The translations under genes and the position numbers were made by a program. The notes beneath the pieces are model-generated. The model was not told where the DNA came from. It saw only the letters and a list, made by a program, of their open reading frames with translations, and searched no databases. 64,000 nt of DNA from Acanthochromis polyacanthus (lineage: Eukaryota > Chordata > Actinopteri > Pomacentridae), in assembly GCF_021347895.1 (NCBI RefSeq), contig NC_067117.1, forward strand, positions 30,076,067 to 30,140,066, given 5' to 3'. This document shows, in pieces, positions 54,211 to 64,000 of the stretch. Within the stretch, counting starts at the first letter, position 1. Each line of letters starts with the position of its first letter.

Positions 54211-54955
54211 GCCACAAATCAAGTTCTTTAATTTATATGATTAAAATTGAAAAGTCTAAAGTACATTGCATGTCGTAGGTTTTACCCCAACAACTTTCAA
54301 AGATTTCCTGAACAATTCTGAAAACAATTCTGCTTTGGCCCAATTTAACGCTGATCATTTTAATTCCTGCAGACACAGCAGTCTTATTTCTCTCTAGAAC
54401 ATCTCCTTCTGTTGATTCAATTTATAGTCCAGCAAATGTCCCTGCAGGTTCCTCAACATGACAAGCTTCCTACTCGGGCCTGAAAAAACTCGTAAATGTA
54501 GCAACAAAAAAAGTGTGATGTTGAGAAAAACACAAAGGATTCAGCAAGACTTATGACTCCTCTTTCTTTCTTTCTTTTGGCTTTCTCTCCATCTCATCGC
54601 ATCCAGAACATGTGGACGGACACTGAGCTCATGATTACAGAGATAAAGAAAACACAGATGGTGCTTTTACTGCACGTGAGTTCACATCCATCAATCTGCC
54701 CTGCAGCTCCGGTAGTGTTTTGGTGTCAAAGCTGCCTTGGTGGATGCCGGATTTCCCATTTGAAACCTGCAAACCGGTGAAAAAGCCTCAAACATGGCGT
54801 CTCTGCTGCAGTGAAACTTTAAATCCATGCTGGAGGTGGGTCCCTGAACGCTTCTCACACGTTGCTCTGAGTGATATTTACTTGTTTATCTCTCACGTCA
54901 AACACCGGAGTGATGAGGAGGATGTTTATGTCTTTCCTCCCCTCAGTTACAGGAA
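54211..54955. other. Gene-free stretch, nothing recognised
   Basis: Open frames at 54553-55022 on the plus strand have no familiar motif. Confidence 0.4.
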
Positions 54956-55210
54956 GTGTGCGGTGCCCTGCTGTCATCTGCCCTTCATTAGTAATGAGAG
55001 ACCTTCCTCATCGGCTGCTTAAATCCCCTCCTGTCTCCTCTCCTCAGACTCTTCCTAAAATCAATCAGTTCCTCTGCATTTCTTTTCCCCATCTCCGTGC
55101 CCTCGCTCTCGCCTCTCCCTGCCTGGAATCACTGTGTAATCTGTCCTTCATTAGTGATGCTGTCACAATGGCTCTGATTCTGGATGCTGCGCTGATGATC
55201 AGGAATTAAG
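54956..55210. promoter_or_regulatory. Possible enhancer or conserved non-coding element
   Basis: Two versions of CTTCATTAGT(A/G)ATG, a double homeodomain-type core, occur at 54974-54997 and 55138-55159, about 165 bases apart. The segment is less AT-rich than its surroundings and has no repeat features. Function is a guess from motif content. Confidence 0.3.
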
Positions 55211-58118
55211 ACAGGCTGTCCTGAGATGCCTCTGGACTTCCTCTGAACCTCTTCCTCTGTGGGACATTTACATAGAAATGCAGTGCCAGAGTTAGCAGAC
55301 CTGTGTGCATCAGCATCTACTGCACGTGTGCTCTTTCTACATAGATGTGCAGAGCTTTATGCACTTTCAAGACAGTTCTTGATGACTGTGAATGCTGCAG
55401 AATGAATCGACCCTTCCTGATGGTTCTGCTTCATGGATAAGAATCTACATGCTTCTCAGCTTTAAGGAAGCGGCTAATTCTTGACAAATGCAGCAACAAA
55501 GCTGGAAGAACCCACCAACATGCTTCACTGCTGACTACAGACGCTCATCCTCATTGTGCCGTCAAACCCTTCGGCAAACTAACTGATATCTATCAGTCGG
55601 TGCACTGAACCTGCCGCACTTTTATGTTTTCATGCACGGATGAGTCACTCGGTTTTGTTTCCACACCGGCTCTAAGTCGTGAAGGCCTTTTCTCTCGCAG
55701 ACTTCTTTGGACAGTGTCAGGATACTTCAGGGTTCCACTGGTTTCAGCTACTTTGGTGCTACAGGAAGTCTTCTGGTTTGTGGAAAGCCTGCTTCATGCA
55801 ACTTATCTGTTTGCTGTGAAAAGTTAAAACACCTTGTTGATGCAGGATGACCAGCTTTAACAATTGTGTCACATTTCTAGATCTCAACAACACCATCAGC
55901 AAGTTTTGTTCCGCAGCTGCGTTTGCGAACTGTTTGGAATCTAAAATACCTTTTTTAAAAAAAAAAGTATCTCTAAAAAAAGTATCTCTAAAATGTCTAA
56001 ATCCTCGTCACAGAGCTGCGCGTGTTCTTAAAATGTAGGTCTTCATCTTTATTTGTTCATTCTTTAGCATCCATCCATTAAAAATGATTCATTCTGTAGT
56101 AGCAGGTGGCTCATCACTGACCGGTGGCACCAAATGGTTTTGCAGAAACCAGAAACCTTCCACCCCCTGACTCCCCCCCCCAAAAAAAAGAAGAAAGAAA
56201 TGCCGTTTGGAAGACGACTAAATTTGGTTTCGTGCAAACTCAAAACCTCTCCAGTCAGACAATGTCCAGCTTTACTGATGGAGCGATGATAAGTGGTAGA
56301 TTTGCAGGATCATCAGGCTGATTTTCCTCCATCTTGATCAGCTTTTTGGTCGTGTTTGACATCTGCAGATGGTCCATCTGTTCTGCATGGCTTTCAGTGG
56401 TTAGAGCTGACTTTAGGGTCTCACTGTGTTTTAACTGTCTGGACCCCAAAACAGGTTTAGAAGGGTTGTTGTCTTTAAAAAAAAAAGTCAATAAATATAA
56501 TCAGTAAAATTGCAGCCAAAAACTATAAAAACAGAAAAAATTGTCAGATGATAAAACTTCCTTGCAAACAAATCATCTGTGACGTCGTTCTAAGCTTAAA
56601 ATCATGATATTCAATAAATATAATTTTATTCTACGTCTCATTTGAAAAATTCACCAAGGACAAGCCGTTAACTCTAACTAGATTCTGCAAAAATCCAAAA
56701 AAATTATGCTCCTCATCGCAACCGTAAAATTATAACTGACTCAGCTGTGACCAACAGTCATGTGTCAAAAACTCACCTGAACTGCAGGCAGTGTTTAAAC
56801 AAAGCAGACGAGCATCGAGGCAAATTAAAAATTTAAATAGTCAAATATTCATGGGATTTACAGTGTTATTTTTCCAGCTTCCAGAATACCTGTGGACACT
56901 TTAGCTTTTTTTGGAGATCCTTTTTAATATAAATATATGAGTCTATAAATTCGACTTTTATTTATTTATTTTCCTTTTTTTTTAAGTATTTATGGCTTAA
57001 TAACTATGTCATCTGGCACAGAAGACATTTGTGAGTTCTCTCTATTTCTTCATGGTTGTTCTGTTTCCATAGAGCTGCAGGACTTCGTATTCCAGTGAAA
57101 ATTCGTCAATAAAAATGGAACGTGAGCAAAGAAACGTCCAGAAATTGCTGGGAGTTCAGAGGGTTAAGACTCTTCAGTGACTCTATCTTGGATCTTTTAA
57201 CCCTTCTAAGTGCTCTTTTATTGCTGCTCGATTTAAAAGCCTCCTGTCTGGCCTCTTCTTACATTGATTCAAAACACATTTCTACCTCTTAGCCATCACC
57301 GGTAAGACTGATAGTAAAACATCTGTACTGTTGTATCAGTTGCACATTTACAGGCTCATCAGAAGATCCAGAAGATGAAATTCTGAACATCAAAAGCACG
57401 TGATTTATGCAAACGCATCGTCTCAGACCTGTTTCTAGCCACGTGCGGAAATAAAGCTGCTACAGAAAGTGCCTCTCCTTCTTTTTGTGATTTAAACACA
57501 TGTCAAACCAGAAACGGAGATGGCGAAACAGATGAGCTGTAGTTGGGATGTCATGAGAGCAAAGCATCCTTCAACCATCTTAACAGAATCAGGCTTAGTG
57601 CTGGAAAACTGCCCTAGTCATCACATGACAACCAAACCGCAGGCAGACCGACACGCAAACACTAACCCCGTTCATTGTGCGTTGTAGAGACACACAAACG
57701 TCCTGTTGCATTCCATTTACGCTCTAAGTTAAAGGCGGCGCGACCACATCACACAGTCTTGGATGGATACGCTCGGACTGTGGATGTTTGTCGTCTCTCC
57801 TGTCGAAAACAAGGCTCTGAAGTGTGCTGCCGGTTCGCTAATGACCTGCGAGCAGCGAGCCAAGGCTTCTCAGAGTCCAGGCTTTCAATCGGAATAATAC
57901 ACTAAATTTCATGTCACGGGCAAGCTCGGTTGTTTTTACAATAAATGCATTTCCTGAGAAAAAGTGAAGTTTAGCGAGAGCAAACCTGTTTTCTGTTATT
58001 TTAGTTGGATGTCATGGAGAGACTAGAAATATTTGTAGGGTCCATGCAACTATAATACACAAAGTCAAAACAAAACACAAACTGTCAGTTTTCAGTTTTA
58101 TACACCATAAATCTCCAG
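55211..58118. other. Gene-free stretch, nothing recognised
   Basis: No exon or known repeat was recognised. A slightly GC-richer part at about 57660-57905 is open in one plus-strand frame but lacks splice sites and familiar motifs. Confidence 0.4.
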
Positions 58119-58516
58119 CAAACTCCCAGAAAACTGCAGGTTTGCTGCAACCTTCAGACTTTTCTATTTGCCTCTGGCTTTAATTAAACCGAATCTGAGA
58201 CTTCTGAATGGATTCAACTGAATTGTAACTTTCTCTTATCTTACTTTTTTATTTTTAATTTAAAGTTTTAATGGTTAAAAAGTCTTTTTTCTAGTGTTTG
58301 TTTCAATTTTTAAGTTGACTTTGAAACAAACTCCCAGAAAACTGTACATCTGTTGCAACTCTTTCAAGATTTTTTTCCGTTTGCCTCTGTCATTGAACCA
58401 AATCTGTGGCTTGTGAATGATTTAACTGCACTGTAACTCCCTCTTACCATTTTATCTTACTTTTTTATTCTTAATTTGAAGTTTTAATTATTAAAAATGT
58501 CTTTTTTATGCTTGCC
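58119..58516 (+). repeat. Diverged tandem duplication, unit ~208 bp
   Basis: Two copies (58119-58302 and 58327-58516) share CAAACTCCCAGAAAACTG at the start, then TTTGCCTCTG, CTGTAACT-like and ATCTTACTTTTTTATT, in the same order. Confidence 0.8.
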
Positions 58517-58732
58517 TTGATGCTTTTCATGTTTTTTGTGAAACATTATGAATTACCTTAGCCAGCAAAAAGAGCCACATCATGCACACTCACACCTACA
58601 CCCAGTCTGGATTCATGATTTAACTACTACACATGTTTTTGGACTTCAGAAAGGATGCTTAAAGAAGTTTCCACTTAAGACCTCTCCTTGTTCTACAAAT
58701 GTATGAAGTGAAAATCCTTAAAAAAGAAAACA

Positions 58733-59093
58733 CACTACCTTTGCAAAAGTTTGGGGTCACTTAGAAATATCCTTATATTTGAAAGAAAAGCATTTTTTTC
58801 AATGAAGATAACATTAAATTAATCAGAAATACAGTCTAGACATTGTGGTAAATGACTGTTCTAGCTGGAAACGCCTCATTTTTAATGGAATATCTCCATA
58901 GGGGTACAGAGGAACATTTCCAGCAACCATCACTCCTGTGTTCTAATGCTACATTGTGTTAGCTAATGGTGTTGAAAGGCTCATTGATGATTAGAAAACC
59001 CTTGTGGAATTATATTAGCACATGAATAAAAGTGTGAGTTTTCATGGAAAACATGAATTTGTCTGGGTGACCCCAAACTTTTGGATGGTAGTG
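58733..59093 (+). mobile_element. MITE of Tc1/mariner type, copy B (complete)
   Basis: A 361-bp element with ends CACTACCTTTGCAAAAGTTT and CAAACTTTTGGATGGTAGTG. TA follows the right end; CA/TA-like bases precede the left end. It has no coding capacity and is very close to copy A at 14046-14414 over its whole length. Confidence 0.85.
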
Positions 59094-60177
59094 TATATGT
59101 TTAGTTTTGTCCTTTACCAGTAATCTAAATAGTGCATATTTCTCTATAGTGAGCTGTACATAGTTGTTTTGGTGTCCCACGACAGGAATTTATGGATCTA
59201 TGAGAGTCCGTATCAGCATGATGTCTGTTTGTCCTGTTGTAGACACAATTAGGTGCAAAAACTTCATGATTACATGATTTATGAATCTTTTTAATTTCAG
59301 TAGTCAACTGACTGATATTTATAATGCAGAAAAGGCAAACTTTGTCTTGCTCCAGTTTATGATCATTTGCCGCTTTTCTCAGTTTTATTGTCAACTTAGG
59401 CTGCAGTTTCCAGGTGAACTGATCGAATAGCTAGTTGATGGATCTCATTATGATGAAATTCTCATTGGTCATAATGAGAAAAGCGTTACATCAACAGTAT
59501 CCCAGGATGAATCCATTATTCTTGCTAGCAGGAGTAACAGATTACCAATGAATATCCCCATAGTTTCACAACTTTGAACTGGCCCAACTTTTCGGCTGAA
59601 CTGCAGGCAGTGTTTACACAGAGCAAAAAGGTTTTTACTGCAACTTGGTTTTACTGCACAGAAGCATTTGGGAGGAAACCAATGCAAATGCATGCGAACT
59701 CCTCAGAGAAAAGCAGCAGTTCAAAGCCAAAACCTCCTTGTTTTGAGGTGACACTGTTTAACCACACAACCACTTGTTTGTAGAATGGCTTAGTTCTTAC
59801 AAAACTTAAAAGTAAATTGTTGTTCTGCATCATATTCTCAACATATTCAGGTGTTCTGGGTTGAAACTGCAGCGTAGTACTGTGATTAATCTGCACAAAA
59901 TGGCTAAAAGTCCCTTTGATGACTTACCTACTGGGTCAGTCTGTGTCATTTCTGACAACAATGTTTCGCTCAGCTGTCTCAGGTTTTGATGGGGATACTT
60001 GTTTCTTTATTTTGGAGTCCAATTTCTTTTTCTTTTTTTGGCTTCATTTTTACAATTGCATGTGTTTTCAGACCTGCATTCAATATCTCCAGAAACTTAA
60101 CTGCCACAGCCATGAAATTTAGTGGGGACACATTTTCTCAGTTCTCACAATTTAACCAAAGTATTTTAAAGATATTG
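59094..60177. other. Gene-free stretch, nothing recognised
   Basis: Short overlapping frames on both strands, with no supporting motif. Confidence 0.4.
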
Positions 60178-60360
60178 GATACTCTAAATTGCCCGTAGGT
60201 GTGAATGCGAGTGTGATTGTTTGTCTGTATATGTAGCCCTGCGACAGACTGGTGACCTGTCCAGGGTGTCCCCTGCCTTCGCCCGAGTCAGCTGGGATAG
60301 ACTCCAGCACCCCCCGCAACCCTAGTGAGGATAAAGCGGTGTATAGAGGATGGATGGATA
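60178..60360 (+). mobile_element. SINE/LINE fragment with L2 (Maui)-like tail
   Basis: Starts ACTCTAAATTGCCCGTAGGT and ends AGAGGATGGATGGATA. It is nearly identical to the second half of 23540-23832, cut at the 5' side as LINE-copied elements usually are. Confidence 0.8.
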
Positions 60361-62490
60361 GTTTTGGGTTCATTTTCACAAATATGTAAACACTGAACAA
60401 AATCTGAGACACTGCAGCAGCAACATTTATCCTGAATCTCCGTCTGAATTAGCACAAACTGACCTCGTTAACTTTCACAACAAGCAGCAACATCCAGACA
60501 AAAATAAACTACGATTCACAAACACATTAGCATGCAAGTAGGCTGTAGGATATGGCAAAGAAAAAGCAAGTAAATGATTAAATGAGGTTTTGAAAAGATC
60601 AGATCACCAAAACCGCTGCATGTCAAATACTCATACGGATGTCCAGTCATGGTATTATTGCAGTTTTCTGCATCTGCTGGTTATTCAGACAACAGTTTCT
60701 CTGAGATTTTTTCGAGACTGTCCCCACTATTTGGTCAAGTCCTCCACAAGATATTGATGTAACAAATTAGAAAAAGATGTTATAGAAGTTCAGTTTTGGA
60801 AGGCGAAGACAAAAAATTTTGGAGTAAGGACTTGTTTCTGAGCACTAAATTTAGTTCACTTCTATTGTATTGTGTAAGCTGAGATGCAGTCAGGGGTGAA
60901 GGAGATGAGAAAGTATGAACTGTGACCCTTTGAATCCAGATAGTATCTCAATGAGATGTGGCCATGTCTCCGAGGGCTAAAATTTACTAAACAAAGACAA
61001 AAAGGAAGAGGATTTTATCCGAAACGCCGGTGTTATCCTCCTGAGCCGGCACTGACTCTTTGCACAACACGGAGTTACGCTCAGAACCACATGTTGCGGT
61101 GGAAGAAAAACAGAACTGTACATCGGCATAACGGATGATAAATCAGCGTGAAGTTATAAGCAGAGTGGAGCAATGTGGGTGAACACACATCCTGGGAAAC
61201 AATCAACTGTTGGGTTTATACGCAAAACACACATCCTGACATGAACCAATGCAGCAGAGCAGAAAGTCTACACAAACAACCGCTTAGATGTTTGCATGCT
61301 CGAACGCTGGTTGAAAACATCTCGGAGGAAAATATATGTTTCCAGACGATCTGCAGGATGTCTGACAGTTTACCAATCAACAGCTGCAGATGGGCATCAA
61401 ACCCAGTTTGTATAAACCTGTCTGATATTAAGGTGCATTTAATTGTAAAGCAAACAAAATTAAAAGTCTACAGCAACGTAAGTTTGTCTGTAGAACTGTA
61501 CATAGATACAGCAGTGTATTCAGCAGCTTTTCAGCATGCTAACACACTCAAAATGACAATAATAATGCAAGATGTAAGATTAGCATCACAATGTAACACT
61601 TGCTAACGCTTACACTAAGCAAGCTCAAAGGAAATATTATTAGCTAAGCAATGATTATGTTACTAACAAGTATTACTACATACAAATTCCGAGGGGCATT
61701 CAGAGATGGCAGAAACTTTAAGACTTAAAACCAGTGAAAAACTGGGTTCATGTGTTTTCATGTTGCCAGTTGCGCCTCAACTTCAGCTGCTGTTTACATT
61801 TGTTCGCTTCTCTCCTGCTGTCTGTGCTCACATAAACTGCATTTTAATACAGCTAAATCCTATTAAAGCTGTTCTCATTTTAATCATTTGCTGTTTCGGT
61901 TGTCAGACAATGGAACAAGTATGAAATAGTAACTGAAACACATGCTATTCAGACTACATGGTAGCCCTATAAGGTACAGTCAATTCCAGCCATTTTCAGT
62001 ACAAAAAGTCGCTAATATTTTATTTGTAAATAAAAATATGACGAGAAATACAGGGAATATTGGACGCGCATCGCGAGGTGCATTTCCTCGAAAACGACCT
62101 ATTCGTGGATTATATACCGACTTCAAGACAAGTTTTGGACAAAATATTTTACTGGCTTGTTTCGTCTGGATGTCCAAGGTTGGATTATGGCCGTTTTTTG
62201 TGGAATATTTTCATCTGTGTGTAATAATGAACCCGAAAATGTGAGTCGCGCTGTGTACGTTGAAGCCGTGTATAGAGAATGGATGGATGGATATTCGTTG
62301 TTTGTCGGACAAATGTGTTTATATTACCTGCTGTGGTAATCACATCTGAAAGTGGTTTATACCGGCGGATTCATGAGATCTAAGCTTTCCATCGGTGTAT
62401 AATGTTTTCATCATCGAGTTGGCAGTGTCGTTCTATTTCGAAAAATGCTTATGCAGATATCAAAATGGCCCGCCCGCAGGCCGCTGAACC
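60361..62490. other. Gene-free stretch with a LINE/SINE tail scrap
   Basis: A short piece at 62257-62293 (GTATAGAGAATGGATGGATG) is the end of the same L2-tailed family. A 143-codon frame at 61175-61606 has no familiar motif and is not called as a gene. Confidence 0.4.
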
Positions 62491-63400
62491 TTAAAGCTCG
62501 TGTCCGGAGTTTCCGTTTGTTTTCAATTTATGTATCATTGTTTAACAAAGTTTAAATGTGTTAGTCTAGTTCGATACTATAATATAATGTTAGTATGACG
62601 CGATATGAAAATTTATTCATGAGCTCCGCCTTCCTCTCATAGACCCCCATGTTATTCCAAAAAGCGCCGGTCGCTGCCGACCAATCAAGTTCGAGCTTCA
62701 GCTTTGTCATGCTGTCAATCAACGGTTATGCACACAGCAAGCAAGCCCATGCAGAGGTGGGCGAGCTACGCATTACACAACTGCGCGCACATTTGTTTTG
62801 CTTGTGGAGGAGTGAGCATCAGGGATCAGCAACTTCCAGAAAAGTTACCAATCCCACGGCTTGTCAGGCCAAGAGACTGCAGGACGTTTTTTGGCTCGGG
62901 GTGCTCGCGTCGCTCCCCGACCACGGCCTCCACAGCTTCGTTTAGATGCCCGACCTCTGGAGGAAGATGTTGGGGCGTCTGGGACATACTCTTCGTCAGA
63001 GGAGTCATGCAATTCTGAACTCTAGATAGAAATAAATGAACAATGTAACACATATACACACGTAAATGCACTAAGTTTGATAAACAACGTCATCGAGAGG
63101 GATACACGAGTGTAATCACATATTGAAACTTTACTCGTTCGTCCTAGCAGATTCTTGTTATTTTGGTATTAGGACAAGTTAGACTCAATACAGAATTCTA
63201 ACGTAATTCCTTTATTATTTACTAAATGTACTAAATGTAGAAGAGTGAAAAACAGCAAAACAGGCAAGATGCTGCAGCACTCCGGGCACTCCTCTCATGT
63301 ACGGCGCGTGTGCACAAATAAAGGGGCGAAATCAGAGGGAGGGAGGGACCAACAGTGTTTTGGGAGACGCTGTGATTCAAACTCCGGACACGAGCTTTAA
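62491..63400 (-). mobile_element. TTAA-flanked DNA transposon with 22-bp inverted ends
   Basis: 62491-62512 and 63379-63400 are perfect inverted copies, starting TTAAAGCTCGTGTCCGGAGT; the outer TTAA is the probable target site. TTAA target use is known for piggyBac and Kolobok elements. At 910 bp it is too short for a complete transposase and holds only one coding exon remnant, so it is an internally deleted, non-autonomous copy. Confidence 0.8.
62849..63021 (-). pseudogene. Orphan transposase exon inside the TTAA element
   Basis: The minus strand has a good acceptor (TTTCTATCTAG before 63021) and a donor GTAACT after 62849. The exon reads SSELHDSSDEEYVPDAPTSS, then RGRASKRSCGGRGRG, AKKRPAVSW and PDKPWDW: an acidic patch followed by a basic, glycine/arginine-rich stretch, as at the start of many DNA transposases. 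The remaining exons are absent. Superfamily is not proven. Confidence 0.6.
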
Positions 63401-64000
63401 CGCCACTGGGGAGCCATTTTGAAACTGCAGCTCTGAAGCTAAAATATTGATTTTATTACCCAAAGTCACAAACAAAAGCAAAGACTGCGCTGTGAATTCG
63501 ATGATATTTTCAATGAAAATGATGCTGCACGAAAGTTAGAAACAGCAACTGTCTTGCTCAATGCTGTCAATCACAGAGACAGAGAGAGTTTTCTTCCTGA
63601 AGGGGACCCGCACAGCAGCAGATCAGCTTCATTTAAAGCTACAGACACTGAAATTGTCCATTTAGAACAGAACTAAAAGCAACAGGCATGGAGTTACGGT
63701 AAAATTAACCATCCATGCAGTATTTTGAGCTGAAAAAATTTTAAAGGCATATTCTGGGTACATGTTAAACTTTCATTAATTTGCTGAAAGGCACAGGATG
63801 GGACCTTTAAGTTAGTCTTTTGTTCAATTTGTGACCCATCGATATGCTAAAATATGGATGTATGCACAATCACATTCAATTAAAAACGCCTGAATCATGC
63901 CTGATCCTAAGATTGTGACGTTTTTGGCACTATGCCCTGTTCTTTGCTTACATCTGTTGCAATGCAAAAATGTGAACAAATGCTGCACGAATAGTGATCA
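63401..64000. other. No gene; possible further repeat sequence
   Basis: TCAGCTTCATTTAAAGCTACAG and GGCACAGGATGGGACCTTTAA look like pieces of common fish repeats, but no matching second end was found in the window. Confidence 0.35.

Noticed and set aside
61175..61606. 143-codon plus-strand frame
   Set aside because: No familiar domain, no promoter or splice context, composition like its surroundings; probably chance.

Overview
This is nuclear DNA from a ray-finned fish, probably a teleost. It carries vertebrate genes split by short introns with GT-AG borders. Between and inside them lie repeats typical of teleosts: Tc1/mariner elements with paired direct repeats in each end, tRNA-headed SINEs with an L2/Maui-like tail, hAT and TTAA-flanked DNA elements, and long CA/GA/GAAG microsatellites. 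No bacterial operon, CRISPR array or intact virus was seen.

Three genes could be rebuilt exon by exon, all on the minus strand. (1) ahcy (adenosylhomocysteinase), 19970 down to 5256: 11 coding exons that join in frame to 433 aa. (2) chmp4b (ESCRT-III subunit), 33771 down to 28102: 5 coding exons, 223 aa. (3) cimip1 (the C20orf85 homologue, a ciliary microtubule inner protein), 39318 down to 36675: 4 small coding exons, 131 aa. The third gene is easy to miss because two of its exons sit inside or next to CA/TG microsatellites. The genes have unrelated jobs: the methylation cycle, membrane scission and axoneme structure. Their order reflects old synteny with human chromosome 20, not an operon.

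Layout: 1-1.4 kb, hAT remnants. 1.4-4.6 kb, no gene found. 4.6-20.2 kb, ahcy and its promoter. Its intron 4 holds a three-layer nest: a hAT element with a perfect 8-bp target duplication carries a 37-bp piece of 18S rRNA, a solo LTR and a nearly intact Tc1 element. A 147-bp repeat occurs three times in ahcy introns. 20.2-28.1 kb, intergenic with Tc1 and SINE/LINE remnants. 28.1-34.0 kb, chmp4b. 34.67-36.05 kb, a decayed Tc1 copy. 36.5-39.5 kb, cimip1. 39.5-64 kb, apparently gene-poor, with LINE and SINE fragments, two related blocks of a ~51-bp degenerate tandem repeat, MITEs, and a TTAA-flanked element that still holds one spliced-looking transposase exon.

Nothing here is clearly a new biological system. 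The best leads are the rDNA fragment in the hAT element, the inverted CA/TG microsatellites that bracket cimip1 exon 2, the CT microsatellite that serves as a splice-site pyrimidine tract in ahcy, the 147-bp intronic repeat, and the ordered ~51-bp satellite. All calls come from reading the sequence by eye; no database search was run.
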